A stretch of 64,000 bases of DNA from Euclidia mi (GCA_944739405.2 OX123182.2:89644051-89708050), one strand, 5' to 3'. Positions 35,164-48,599 are shown, numbered from the stretch's first letter. The notes: a model not told the origin generated them from the letters alone. Made by a program: numbers and translations.

Positions 35164-36399
35164 AGGGTAAACAGTATAATGATTGGCACCCTAAGCCAGT
35201 TTCTACTACTAAGTAACAAATTTTCAGGAAAATACAAATTCAATAATATTTTCAATGGATTTGTCGGAATTGTTTTTACATGGGCATTAATAAAAATAAA
35301 ACGTCGTATTTAATAAAGACGTTTTCTTAGCATAAAAATGTGCTCAAACTTATTTCTTAAGAAAAGTACAATCATTGGCACCCTGGTATAGTTATTGGCG
35401 GTACCAAAAAGGTACAATCATTGGCACTGTTGGCCTAAGGCCGTGATACCCAGACAGTCTTTAGACTTGATATCCGGATCTTTATACATGTATTCTATGT
35501 AATCAAAATATATATTTATGAATGTTTATATAACCTTCTAATATTTCTAACATAAGTCTATATTTGAAAGAAGTTTATTTCATTTACCACGTTTTATATC
35601 TTTATTACGGCATATTTTTCTAATGTAGCTCATCTTGTCTCTTAGATACATTGTAGCAAATGAGCCCTGTTTTAGTTTCTCACAAGCATTTTGTTCGTAA
35701 TATTTTTCTCTATACTAAGTTCTTTGTTTTAAGCGATATGTGATATGTATCTGTCCTGATTTCTGGATACTTTGTAGAGAAAGGTTGCCATCTCTGTACG
35801 ACCGTACCGTAGTAAGTTGGGTGTAAAATGCGAAAAAATATACAATCTAAAGTTGTTTGTATGCGAATTTGACGGAAAACAAACAAAAATCTGAAAAAAT
35901 ATGATTCTAAAATGTGCTAATGACTATGTTGTTGAACAATTTTTACGTATAGTCATTGGGACTATCGGAAAAGACGATCCATCTATTTAATGGCGCAAAA
36001 CTAACGTTTATTAAGCTTTAATGAGGATAACAGATACAAATAAATAGGTACTTGTGTAAAATTAATTAAAAATATACTTTTTCGCTTCGGAATGTAACTA
36101 ACTAACCTAAACACTTAGACAAATGATTGGTATCGCTTCGGTAGAGCAGGGCGAGACCAATCATTAGTCTATGCCTAAACATTTCATTAATTTTTTGGGC
36201 AATTTTCCTAACATTTTTTTAAACAGAAGTTAAAGAAAAATGGTTCATAGTTAAGATTTAAATATTTGTTCTGTGTATAAGAAATAGGTTAATCCTGCTT
36301 ATGAATGTATTTCTGTGACAGTATAATATTAGATTGTCCTAATATTCAGGATAATTCAGCAGAGTGCCAATCATTTTTGCCAACACTATAGTTTACCCT
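35164..36399. mobile_element. Non-autonomous DNA transposon with ATTGGCAC repeats
   Basis: AGGGTAAAC at 35164 is matched by GTTTACCCT at 36391-36399. Taking GGGTAAAC as the true end leaves TA on both sides, as for Tc1/mariner insertions. The motif AATSATTGGCAC recurs in both orientations just inside each end (about 35181, 35371, 35411, 36123, 36163, 36365). A 16-bp hairpin lies at 36117-36172. No reading frame. Non-autonomous element of about 1.24 kb. Confidence 0.65.
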
Positions 36400-37776
36400 A
36401 TTTAAGGTTGAAAAGCCACACTCTAGAACGATCGTGTTCAGGAGGTAATAAAAGCAGCATGCAATTACACAATTTCATTAACCAAACAAGCAATCTAGAG
36501 TATAATAATTGGGCTTAATAAAAGATACTGAAATAGCCGTTTTAACGATGCTATCGTGGAAATGGTTCAGAATAAATTCAAATATGTATATGTAAAAGAA
36601 TAGTGAAGAAAAGTTTAAAACGGATGCTACTTAGTTAACTTCCATTTTTGTTTGTGATTAAAGATAAATATGCATATTTGTGCGGTTATTATGGAAGTAT
36701 GTTTTCACTTCTTCTTTTTATAATTACTAAAATGATTTAAATTTCATCCAAGATATTGTTGTTGAAAAAGATATGTGACTGCATAATAAACGTATAGCTC
36801 AATTAAAGAAGAAAGTTGATCCATGGTTTAGTCCCTTTCTTCTCTTGGTAGCAATTAATTACTTAAATAGCCCTCTGTGGCACAGAGAAACAACCAACAA
36901 AGATTCATTTCTGCTTAGGAGCACTTATAAACATAAACTTTTATAACCGAATTTAAATATTTAATTTAATTTAATAAGCAATTTATTTCTGCGGTAACCA
37001 AAGTCGACAGACATAAACATCAACTACTCGACTTCATTCCAGTGCAATCGAGTAAATACAAAGAAAAACTAAGGTACAAGTGTATCCCATTGAACCGGGC
37101 GGTTGAACTCCAAAGAGGTTTTTTATCGGGGCGCAGTGTGGCACACAAGTGGCGACTCTCACAGATAAAATCTAGCTTTCCGAGTGAACACACGAGCGAA
37201 ACGTGCCTTATAAAGAACCCAGTGTCTAATACCCCTTTGCTTTGCGATTTACAGTAGCTCAGTAACGTGAAGTAAAGTTGTCAATTAAAATGTGTAGAAG
37301 AAAGTGCTTTTAATTTTATGTATGTGGGAATTTTTAATCTGTAGTCCATAATAAGGTTAGTCCTGGGATAAGTATTCTCTAGCGTGTACTTTTACTTCGT
37401 AAATTATGCTACTAGTTTACATCAGTGTGAATGAAAAAGGTCATTGCATTACTTTAGAGACATTTGCTATATGTTTTAATTAAATAAGTGATAAGTCTAT
37501 GAGCATTTACCTTTCTCACAAAGTGGTTTAGTTAAGAAAGTAAACGCACACATTTGGGGGAACGAACCATTAAAATACGCCCATTGTGCAATTTATTTGT
37601 ATTTTTTTACCTGTGATATGATTATGAATATGGTGTACAATAAATAATTACATATCTAATCGAAACTTAAATAAAATATTTATTTAGACATATTTTTTAC
37701 GAAATAATATACACGTGTTGGATCATTATGAAAAGCTTGTTTTAAATTTCCGTCGACTTTTTTGAAAAGCAGATCG
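36400..37776. other. Gene-free stretch
   Basis: AT-rich; a 71-codon frame at 37042-37257 lacks any recognisable motif or codon signature. Nothing else supported. Confidence 0.45.
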
Positions 37777-38095
37777 AGCAGCGATTGCCGAGTGGAGAGA
37801 CCGACAGACTGCTACGCAGAGGATCTCGGGTTCGAATCCACGGCACGCACCAATGACTTTTCGAAGTTAAGTGCGTATCAAATTTGTAATTATCGCTTCC
37901 TAATCGGTGAAGGAAAACATTGTGAAGAAACCAGCATGCCTGAGAGTTCTCCATAATGTTCTCGAAAGACACGTGTAGTCTGCCAACCCGCACTTGGCCA
38001 ACGTGGTGGACTATGGCCTTACCCTTCTCATAGTTAGAAGAGGCCCGCGCACAGCAGTGGGACAGTATAAAGGGCTGATGATGATTTACAAAGCA
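37777..38095 (+). repeat. tRNA-derived SINE, family D, copy 1, with RTE-like tail
   Basis: The head has box A-like GATTGCCGAGTGG and box B GGGTTCGAATCC, followed by ACTTTTCGAAGTTAAGTG. Up to about 37905 it matches the head of SINE family B. The body then differs and ends CAGCAGTGGGACAGTATAAA and GGCTGATGATGATT. That tail resembles RTE LINE 3' ends (compare 45515-45550), so an RTE-type element probably mobilised it. Confidence 0.85.
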
Positions 38096-38331
38096 AAGTA
38101 TAAAATAACCCGCAATGTTAAGATGAAACCATAGCAACCACTAAAAACCGATAAGTATTTTAATATACAAAATGTTTATCATTAATGTATCCTTCCCTTT
38201 TCCCTTTCCTATGGCAGACAGCGAAGCCACATTTAAAAAGTAAAAGCAGTAATGAGGTTTATACGACATCTACGTCAGAGCTAAGTTATAATATTCTAAT
38301 ACCGTCGCTTTATGCACCCACGGAATGAATG

Positions 38332-38969
38332 TTTTTTTTTTTTGGTGTCGGGTTGGAAAATCGTCATGGAGTACCTCTTCCCTGGGGAATGGGCGAAGGG
38401 GACTGTCAGACTCTTACTGACTAAAAACCAACCAGTGTGCCTCATGTACCCGTGTGTCGGAGGCTCGGGTATCGCCCAAGCATACGGCGCAACCCCCCGA
38501 CGGATATTGGCCCGCGAGATGGTTAGGCGGGCCCCGAACAAAACCCTCTTGGCGGCGGATTAAGATGTTGGGCTGCGCCGCCAAAACACCCAGCGGCCGC
38601 AGAGGATAGGGAGGACGGCAACGCAACACCGCATCTCCTCTTCCTCTGCGGCCCCACCGTGACGCATCGAATGGTGCGCCCCCATTTGGTCGTGGGAGAT
38701 AGGGCGCGCAGCAACGCAACACCGACACGCCTCTCCTCCCGCGACCGCGCCCGACTGCGAGGGACAGACAGAACTGTCCCCCGCGCCCGCACCGTTGGAC
38801 GCATCCTGCGCAGGCCCACTGCCAAGCCTACGCGGAGCGTCCACTCCAGGGATCCCTCTTAGCTTCACCGCGGGGCTCAAAGCCGCGGTTACTGAGCACC
38901 CCCACCACGGCAAGGTGGAGATCCCACGGGGGGGAAATATATGACACCTGGAGCCTCATTTAAAAAAAA
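38332..38969 (-). repeat. GC-rich interspersed moth repeat bounded by poly(T) and poly(A)
   Basis: A T-run at 38332-38343 is followed by TGGAAAATCGTCATGG, the phrase GTCAGACTCTTACTGACTAA and a CpG-rich body up to the A-run at 38960-38969. Its base composition stands out sharply from the neighbourhood. I recall the left part as an abundant noctuid repeat whose T-run is a reversed poly(A) tail. Several overlapping open frames of 67-117 codons on both strands are composition artefacts of GC-rich DNA. Confidence 0.65.
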
Positions 38970-41614
38970 AAGGAAGTACGACACAGTTTGTTGTGTCGTC
39001 TTTTTCAGACTATCATTATTAAATTTTTTCCCAGGACAGAAAATATGTGTTACGGTAAATACATCCAAATAGTTTTTTAGCCGAGCTTCAAGTTTAGTTT
39101 CTTTTGTTTAGTCTTAGATGCAACCGGTATATAACTGGCGTTATAATGCATATATTTTCCTTAAACAAATGACCCTTTATTCCATCTGTTGGCAGATTAG
39201 ATGTACATCATTTCAGCCCAGTCATAACCAAAGTGTATCGATATAAAATGATATTCAATATTTATACCCTTGCGTTGCATATGAATATTTGTTAAGGTTG
39301 CTCTTAAGTAACTAAAGATTACGTTTCAATACACGTGCACCACTAATTGTATAATTTGACGTTTGAATTCGATTCCTACATACAGTTTGCGATAAGTTCC
39401 TAAGGCTACGAGATTATATAAACATTTATACCAATGGATTTCACATGAGCCATCAATGAAGGCGGTGTCATTTAAAACAATTCGTATGTGTGTGTGTGGT
39501 CGATGAGTTATGACGTCACGTCTGACGGCAAGTGTGTGCTCTGTGGCACAACGTCTCTATCAGCGGTAACGTGCGTCGTAAACGCACCAACTCGCGCGAT
39601 AAATTCGATCGCATTATGACCCCGTACTAGTGATATGCACTCACGGGATATGGAAGTAACCGATATTGTGGTTTTTTTTTTTTTTACAGCCTGTTAATAA
39701 TAATGAAGTAAATCATAACGCGCATGGCATACATATTAAGGTATTAACGACAGCAAACAGATTACAATACAAATGTATGTTATTTAGTTAGTTATAATAT
39801 AATTTACAATGAGAAGCAAATGCAATTTGATCAAAGAAGAAATTTGGAAACTAAGCCATTCTCTTAAATAAAATATACTAGAAAGTATTCAGGAAAATAG
39901 TCTTTTGCTCATTTAAATTCTGAGGAGACGTTTAACTATATACACATTACAAAATAAAAGTACCACGTTTACACATATGTAGAGGTTAACAATGTATGTA
40001 TGTGTGTGCCCTTATATGTGTTATCATATTAATTAGACAGTAATAAATGTTTACTCAAGGAAGAAAGGTGTTTCTATTAACTTCCCGAACGCCCGACCTT
40101 ATACATATAATAACCAGTCAAGCAACAATAATTCAGTGCTGTACACAATATTTTCTAAAACAAGGTCGGACCGGCGAGCGATATTATCATAATTAGTTTT
40201 CCCGGTGATAGAGTATTATCTATAACGGATACGGCGAATAATGATTGCCGTTTATCTGGGACGGTCACGATCACGAACAACGAACAGATTCGAGCTTTTA
40301 TTAATATCGGTAAATCATCAAATAAATTATATTCCGTTCCTTGGTAATTTCTCACTAAACCGACATTAATAAAGACAAAATTAATAATCTAATCTTAGTC
40401 TTCAAATGTTCATTCTGCATTGCATCAAAACCGAAACTTCAAAACGTATTAAAATGATAACCACATACAAAATTGTGCTATACTTGCAGTGGTGTATAAA
40501 TTGCCAATAATGTAAATAAATTTGTTAATTATCTATATCATTAAGTTTAGCTTAAAATTCGTCCATTGTTACATTACTGTAAACTTTTTATTTTCACTCT
40601 CTTTGTTTAGTTTATTTCCTATCATAAAATCTATTCGTCTATCTTTTCTTATGTCTATGTCTAACATTACGAACATTCAAATTATACAAAGCTGAATTAT
40701 CCTTTCAAATTAACCTTCTTCAAATAACACTCGTCTTACATAAGTCCCTCAATAATCCGAGGGTCCCGTATTATCCCGGGACAGGGACATCTAGTTCACA
40801 TCACTCACGTGCGTGTAACTAAACAGCTCAGATCAGATACGTCGGTAATGACTGCCTCCCTACAACTACGTTTATTTTCCACAATTCGTGCCCAAGTGCG
40901 GGCCTGTGTGGCCGTACTCGAGACCAAGTGCGTTTCGTAAAATCTGGTCAATGTGAATCTAGAATACACTGGCAAACTGAACGTTAGTGTAAGTGTAAAA
41001 AAAGTGCTCGGAAACTGTTACTGGGCTGACGTTTACTGTTTCAGATTGCTCTATCCAATGGGATGTTAAGTTTGTTTCATTTTTTTTTTAAAACAAGTAA
41101 TCATACCCAAATAGAATCAATGTCTGCCGATTTTTTTCGTTGGCGGCCTTTTTTGTCTTTTTAGGGGATAAATGATAATATAAAGTTATATAAATAAATT
41201 AAAAGAAAGCTGCATATGCATGAAATAATATAAAGGAAACTTTCATAGCACAGTAGGTATGCATGGTATAGGATTGATATAATTACTACTACGATGTCTC
41301 TGACTTATACGAGTACTGGTTATTTTTAAATAATGTATGAATATTCGACAGAAATACACTGTCTGTACTTTTTACGCAGCAGAAATAAAGTGCAAACCAC
41401 TTAGCATTTGCTTTATTTGTCTATTACAACAATCGTTACATTTCATTTCCGTATACTGACTCAATGTTGCTTGCCAAGTTGATGCGAACCTTCGAAGTAT
41501 AAATATCACTTTAATGGCGGGGCTTCAGTGCAAAGCGGTGGGTCAAGCGAAACGGATACCTACTAAAAACCTAATAAAAATAGGTTGCATAGACCACTAA
41601 AAAAATGACATGAA
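38970..41614. other. Gene-free stretch, AT-rich
   Basis: No supported gene or recognised repeat. A short TG run is near 39487, a CpG-richer patch at about 39505-39625 and a T-run at 39670-39686. Host intron or intergenic DNA is likely. Confidence 0.45.
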
Positions 41615-42080
41615 AATCTTTGAGGGTCGCTGTAGGGAGTCAGTACCTCTGAATAAACTAACACTAATCTAAACCATGGACAGATCAGACAGGCAGTCAC
41701 TCTGTGAAAAAGTTATTTTTATTATTATTATAGACACACGCCTAGGTATATCCCTGAAAGGGGCCTACCCTATCGGGGAGGTGTAAATCTACACCCACAT
41801 TTCGCCATGAATTTTTAGGTACCACGTAATAGGGGGTGAGCCTATTGCCGTTACCGGGCTCATCACCAGACTCCGTGCTGCTACTGAGAATTCGGAAAAA
41901 CCCAGTAACACTTTTGCCCGACCCGGGCATTGAACCCGAGACCTCCGATAAACAGTCGCTTACGCTATCCACTGGACCACGGAGGCAGGCAAATAGTTAA
42001 TATTCAGTCGAATCCGGGTACGCCAACTACGTAAGCAGTCACCGGGTTGCAACTGGGAAAACGCGAGGAGGATGATGATG
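41615..42080 (+). repeat. SINE family B, copy 2, split by a SINE A insertion
   Basis: The left part (41615-41726) carries AGTCAGTACCTCTGAATAAA and AACACTAATCTAAACCATGG; the right part (41990-42080) resumes exactly with AGTTAATATTCAGTCGAATC and runs to the family end. In copies 1 and 3 these two parts are contiguous. AGTTA appears on both sides of the break as a short target duplication. The tRNA-derived head is missing (5' truncation). Confidence 0.85.
41731..41988 (-). repeat. SINE family A, copy 3, inserted in SINE B
   Basis: Minus-strand head CTGCCTCCGTGGTCCAGTGG with box A, box B-like GGGTTCAATGCCCGGG, a body like copies 2 and 4, and a diverged tail that keeps a CCCCTTTCAGGG stem-loop. 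It ends in an ATT-rich run. It is younger than the SINE B it interrupts. Confidence 0.9.
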
Positions 42081-42317
42081 AAATGTTGTATCGCGCGAGA
42101 CTTAACTATCATTCAATCTACTCACACAAGTAACGGCCATACTCGAGATAACAATTTGTAAATCACACAAAGTGCTTTATTGTGTGTGGATCAATAAAGT
42201 ATAGGTTTTAGACTATTGTATGATTTTAAGGATAGCTGAATTATTTATCTTAAAAAGGAATGCTATAGGGTCCGACCATCCAAGTGAATATTGCAAGCTG
42301 ATAACTATTTTTTATTA

Positions 42318-45300
42318 TTTGACGGCGTCGGGACGTGACGACCCCACCGCCCACTGAGGGAGTTACTCTGACGAATAGATACTCGTCATAGTATCTCCCC
42401 CAGTGCAAGCGGTCAACCGAAAGATGGCGATCAAACCATCCGAACCTGGTGGAAGTAAATCCCAAGTTGCTAGATGGGCAGCAGCGTCCAGCACTAAAAA
42501 CTTCCGCCACTGCGATCGCCAATACGCCTGCCAAGCGTGGCGATTATGGCAAATCCCCCCATACATGAACCACATCAATAAAAACCGGCCCCTAGTCCCC
42601 GGCGGCCCCGCTAGTCCTGCTTATGGTAGCGGCCATGGTAACGGCGGGGCAAGGGGTGCGAAGAATCTCCGGAAGAGATCGGGCTACCAGCACCAACGAC
42701 AATTGGCCCTGGCAACACTGAACACGCGCACACTGCGGATCGACGAGAAGATTGTTGAGCTGGAAGAAGAATTGAGCATGTTGCGATGGGATATCATAGG
42801 CCTATCTGAAGTCCGAAGACAGGGGGAGGACTCGATAGTTCTCAATTCCGGCAACTTGCTCTTCTACCGGGAGGGCGACCAACAGTCCCAAGGTGGTGTC
42901 GGGTTCATCGTCCACAAATCTCTCGTGACCAACGTGGTAAATATCGGGAGTGTGTCGAGCAGGGTAGCGTACCTTATACTCAGAATATCCAAGCGGTATT
43001 CGCTGAAGGTCATACAGGTATACGCTCCGACCTCGACGCACCCCGATGAGGAGGTGGAAGCCATGTACGAGGACATATCTCGGGCTATACATGGCTTCAA
43101 AACCCATTACACCGTGGTCATGGGAGATTTTAACGCGAAACTGGGCAAACGCGACGGTGATGAGCTGAGAGTGGAGCAATTTGGTTATGGGCATCGGAAT
43201 TCTCGGGGTCACTTGCTGGCTAGCTTTATGGAGAAGGAAGGCCTCTATATGATGAATTCCTTCTTCAAGAAGCGAGAATGCCGCAAGTGGACCTGGGTAA
43301 GTCCAGACGGTGCCACCAAAAATGAGATCGACTTTATCATGTCGACGAAGAGGCAGATATTCAATGATGTCTCCGTGATCAATTCACTTAAAGTGGGGAG
43401 CGATCACCGAATAGTAAGAGGCACATTGAATATCTGTACAAGCCTCGACCGGTCGAGGTTAATAAAGACCACGCTCCGACCGGCACCGGTTCATATCCAA
43501 AACCCTGAGAGCTTTCAGCTCGAACTGAAGAACCGTTTCGAATGCCTGGGCGAATGCGTAGATGTGGACGAGTAGAGTAACGGGTTCGTGGATGCTGTCC
43601 ATACAACAGGGGCTAAATTCTTTAAGCCCCAGAAAAGCAAGAGAACCAGCAAGATCTCGGGTCTGACCCTCGAGCTGTTAGAGGAAAGGCGCAAGATGGT
43701 TCTGCTATCCTCCGACGACATGCCGAAATATCGGCACCTCAACAGACAGATCTCTAAGTCTCTGACTCGCGATCTCTGCCAATACAACACAAAATGTGTT
43801 CGTGAGGCGATCGAGCAGAATAAGGGATCAAAAGTGTTCCAGAGGGATCTGTCTGTTGGGCAGAGTCAGCTGACAAAGCTGAAGACGGAAGATGGCAGAA
43901 TCGTATCGTCCAAGCCTGAGCTCTTGGAGGAGATCGAAAGGTTCTATGGACAGCTATACACGACAACGCAATAACCCGCAAGTACTCCAGCGTCAGACCC
44001 TAGAGCTGGATTGACCCGACACTATACCGAAGATATCCCGGACGTCAGCATGCACGAGATTAGTGTGGCTCTCAAACAGCTCAAAAACAACAAGGCGCCG
44101 GGTGATGACGGAATTACGAGCGAGCTTCTGAAGGCTGGCGGTGCACCCGCTGGATAAGCCCTTCGGAAGCTATTTAATTCCGTCATTTCCGAGAGTAAAA
44201 CGCCACAGGCGTGGCACAGAGGTGTGGTGGTGTTTTTCTTTAAGAAAGGGGATAAAACCCTCTTAAAGAACTACAGACCCATCACATTTCTGAGCCACGT
44301 CTACAAGCTGTACTCGAGGGTCATAACGAATCGTCTCGAAAGCAAGCTAGACAACTTCCAGCCTCACGAACAAGCCGGTTTCCGTAAAGGCTATAGTACC
44401 ATAGACCACATACATACGCTGCGGCAGGTTATACAGAAGTCCGAGGAGTATAACCAGCCCCCAGCTTGGCGTTTGTGGACTATGAGAAAGCCTTCGATTC
44501 GATCGAAACCTGGGCGGTGCTACAGTCTCTCCAACGGTGCCGGATTGACTACCGATATATCGAAGTGCTGAAGTGTTTGTATGAAAACGCCACTATGTCA
44601 GTCCGCCTCCAGGACCAGAGTTCGAAACCTATTCAACTCCAGCGAGGAGTGAGACAGGGGGATGTCATATCCCCAAAACTGTTTACCACTGCGCTGGAGG
44701 ATGTTTTCAAGCTTCTGGACTGGAATGGACTCGGCATCAACATCAACAGCGAGTACATCACTCACCTTCGATTCGCAGACGATATCGTAGTCATGGCTGA
44801 GACCATGGAAGACCTAGGCACAATGCTTGATGGCGTCTGTAGAGTCTCCCAACAAGTAGGTCTTAAGATGAACATGGACAAAACGAAAATCATGTCGAAC
44901 GTCCATGTTGTACCTGCTCCTATTCAGGTTGGGAACTCTACGCTCGAAGTTGTCGACAAGTATAATATCTACCTGGGACAAGTAGTCCAATTAGGTAGGT
45001 CCAACTTCGAGAAGGAGGTCAATCGTCGAATCCAACTCGGTTGGGCAGCGTTCGGGAAGCTACGACATATCTTCTCGTCCGATATCCCGCAGTGTCTCAA
45101 GACGAAAGTTTTTGACCAGTGTGTGTTGCCAGTGATGACTTACGGATCAGAGACGTGGTCGCTCACTATGGGCCTTATCAGAAGGCTCAAGGTCACTCAG
45201 AGGGCGATGGAGAGAGCTATGATTGGAGTTTCCCTGCGAGATAGAATCAGAAATGAGGAGATCCGCAGTAGAACCAAAGTCGCCGACATAGCTCTCCGGA

Positions 45301-45556
45301 TAGCCAAGCTGAAGTGGCAGTGGGCAGGGCACATAGCTCGAAGAACCGATGGCCGTTGGGGCAGAAAGGTTCTGGAGTGGCGGCCACGTACCGGACGACG
45401 CAGCAGAGGTAGGCCCCCCGCAAGGTGGACCGACGATCTCGTCAAGATCGCGGGAGGCGGTTGGATGCGGGCAGCTCAAGACCGGTCTGTGTGGAGAACC
45501 TTGGGGGAGGCCTATGTCCAGCAGTGGACGTCGTTTGGCTGATATGATGATACCTA
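42318..45556 (+). mobile_element. RTE-clade LINE, nearly full length, decayed
   Basis: GC-rich compared with its surroundings, starting near GACGGCGTCGGGACGTG. It has one long frame for an endonuclease plus reverse transcriptase and the very short 3' end with TGATATGATGATA that is typical of RTE. No ORF1, as expected for the clade. A much shorter, inverted piece of the same 3' end is at 55132-55225. Confidence 0.85.
42424..45542 (+). pseudogene. RTE LINE APE endonuclease and reverse transcriptase, broken
   Basis: The APE domain has NTRTL, the catalytic Glu in GLSEVRRQG, YAPTS, MGDFNA and SDHRI, in order (about 42718-43410). In-frame stops are TAG at 43573-43575, TAA at 43972-43974 and TAA at 44155-44157. 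A frameshift falls near 44455-44470. The reverse transcriptase shows KNYRPI, GFRKG, the first Asp in VDYEKAFDS, RQGDVISPKLF and FADD (for YADD). The C-terminal part ends with a Trp-rich GRPPARW...AYVQQW tail typical of RTE. The frame also opens upstream of ATG 42424, from GTG 42403, so the true start is uncertain. It cannot make a full protein as it stands. Confidence 0.9.
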
Positions 45557-48047
45557 TTTATACTTTAAAGGTGAGTTCCAGTTGCCTTTTCGTCGGTAGC
45601 AACTCTATTATTTTACTTTATTATAGTATGTAAAGCGAGTCCACTCAGTTTGTTTAAAGCTAATACGTTTTTGTTCCTTAGCGCTTTCTACTTAATTCTT
45701 TCTTAGCGAATGCACTACTGTGAAATTTATTGTTTGTGCAAGTTAAACGTACTTCTCCGGAATCTGTTTCATTCCCAGTCGAAGCCTGACTTAGCGAGCT
45801 ATCATTGTAAAATCTTCGTTTTAACATAAATACTAAAGAGATAAACATATTTTATTACACTCACCTTTAAATCGCACAATATTACAAAGAACCTGCAATT
45901 TTAATATAGTCAGTAACATAATTTTCCAGCTGTAACTTACCTGATAAATGTAAAAAGTTTTTCGTGCCAAAACCCTATCAATGTGAAGCATGTTCAACAA
46001 CAGGGGCACGTAGCACTTTAACCTTCCCTCGTAGCTGAATAGTTACGTCGTAGTAGATAGCTAAGCCGTAGAGCGAAGCCTGTTTAGCCCTGCCGTTACA
46101 GATAAGGGAAATTCAAAATTTCACAGCGGAGATAAGCTAATGAGAATAATTTTTGGAGTGCCTCACTTGCTAGTGAGGCACTCCAAAAATTTATTATTAA
46201 GCTTGTTGTATTCTCTAGTGTGCTATAAAGTCTAAAGTCTAATTGAACTGTATAAAGTCTAATTGAGTAAGATTTCAGTAAAGCTTAAATTTGAAACTTA
46301 CTTTTATTTAGTTTAAATAAATGGCGGATTTGTGTGATAGGATTTGTATTCCTAGATGATTATGTATTTAATGCCTTAAATTTGGGAGTTATTTAATTTT
46401 ATATCCGTTAGATGAATGTTTGTAAAGTATCTAGCGATACAGTATGACCTACTTGTGTAGCAGTCGTCTCTAAAAAAGGTTAATTTGGTAAATCGAAAAT
46501 TTTCATATAGAGCAAATTAAGGATGTTAACATCGTAATATACTTGTTTTATTAAACTTTCAATACATATTAGATGCGAAGCCTAATGGCGCTGATACACC
46601 TGAGCATTCACTTATAACAGAGCAGCGAGCATTCACCGTTTTCTGTTTTGTCGAATCGAACATTTTCACGATCATTCTAGCAAACACTCTAAATTCAAAT
46701 AGTTCGTACAATATTGAAAAAATATAGAAATCGCACTACAACAGCAATTTTACCTAATATGTTTTTTTCAGTTTCACTTATGAATTTTTTCTAGAGTAAG
46801 AGTAAGATACATAAACAAATGACGTATGACGTCTAAATAATAAAATGCAGATTTTAATTTGAATAGGTTTAATAAATCACCCAAGTGTCTGTTCCTACGT
46901 TCAAATTTATTAATCGATATTGAGAGTTTATCAACATTCTATTGAAATTAATTCTGAGTAAACCAAATCTAAGGATCTATTGTAAACATTATCGATATTT
47001 ATTCTGAGTAAGCCCATCACTAGTCAAGTTAAAATTAGTGACAAACTACGAAGATTTTTCCCTAGATTAAAATCATAAGTCAAAGTGAAATAAATATATT
47101 TGGTTTAACCGCCATTGTAGCGCGAATTCTATGTATTATCTATATTCTAAGGCTCGCCCGAATGTTCGTGAGAATGCTCGCTAAAAGACACTCATTTGTT
47201 TTGTAACATTACATAAAAAGTGTACCAGCGCCATATGAAGAATAAGTCAGAATACGAGTGAAAAGAAAGTATCCTTATAAACGTATTTAAAGCTATGAAA
47301 GCTGAATATGTCGCTTTATGATAGCTAACTAGCCTGTTAGTAGCAGTACTTTGAAAGTACTCTAGCTTATCAAAATAAGTGAACAATATTTCAGAAATAG
47401 TAAGATATAAGATAAAATATCACCTCCTCTTTCTTTTTTTTCTTAGACAATCCTTCAAAATAACAGCCTTACTTGGCTCATCTCAACTTTTAACGCATAA
47501 AAATAGTCGACAGCATACTTAACATCTTCTTAAAATAAGATACGTTCTCTTCAGGAATATGAGTTTACTCGGAAGTTTTTATGAAAATAACCTAGCTTTT
47601 GTTCTACCTTTGTGCGCGAGGCCGGTAAATCCTTATTATCCTTAAGGAGCGCGTCAACATTTCAGTGGAAATACACAAAGCTAACTCTTGCGTACTTTAT
47701 CAGAATTTTTCTTGCCGCCGAAATCTTCGTCTCAGGAGCAACGAGGATTCCAGATGACATGCGTTTTCTTAAAATGAAATACGGCTATTTACTGAACATA
47801 ATTTATGTTTTAAAGTATGTTTGAGAATAAGAAATTCATGTCTTTTTACAAAAAGAATTCACAGTGGCTGTGGTTTTATGGACGCTTTAATGGAATTAGG
47901 ATTTCTAAGTAGCTAATACAAAGTGTCTTATAAAAATTGGCTATTCTTTAGCCTCTTTACAATCTTCGAGCGTTTGTCAAGATTGCATACATACTTGGTG
48001 AATGTATAGGATCCAATCACCATTGTCTAAAAGAGACCTTATATAAT
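45557..48047. other. Gene-free stretch
   Basis: AT-rich, without a supported gene. It holds one perfect hairpin at 46149-46190 (listed separately). Words TTATTCTGAGTAA recur near 46950 and 46995. Nothing else recognised. Confidence 0.45.
46149..46190. repeat. Perfect 19-bp hairpin, 4-nt loop
   Basis: 46149-46167 and 46172-46190 are exact reverse complements around loop TGCT; pairing with mismatches extends a few bases further out. Confidence 0.95.
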
Positions 48048-48599
48048 ATCTGTGGTGTCAAGGTAAAAGGGGATGAGTCAAAAATTCCAAAAATGAGCTA
48101 AATACACAGTTGGATAAAGTAGATCTCTAAGTTTTACGGTAAAAAGGAGATACGTCAATTGAATGTATTTTGATTTCGTCAATCTCAAATAACAAAATGG
48201 AGTCTATTCATAAATAGCAAATCTAAAAAGTAAAAAGGAGTTATGTGTACTCATCTCCTTATTACATTCGTAATTCTTTACTTATAACATTGTGCAATGT
48301 GAGATAAGTCAACTCGTGCCTTAATTCGTATTATAGTTCATTGAAATGTTACATTTTTTGGGCCTAGCGTGCACTTGTCAGAGGACGCAATTTTATTTCA
48401 TAGATGCCAAGAAGGGTTAGTGTAAAGATAAATCCAAGTTTGTGGGGATGCAGCCCTTGTCCTTCGGCCGCCATCTTGAAAAGAGTGGTACAAATGGCTT
48501 TTCTAGTAGTATATCTGGCAAACTATATTATACTATATTATTATGATAATTATATAACTATATTATTATTATTATTTGTTTCTCTTTCACGGGTATTAT

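Noticed and set aside
38296..38913. Several overlapping 67-117 codon frames on both strands
   Set aside because: They lie within a GC-rich interspersed repeat where stops are rare; no motif and mutually overlapping.
42250..43212. Minus-strand frames of 71-136 codons across the RTE endonuclease
   Set aside because: Shadows of the plus-strand RTE coding sequence.
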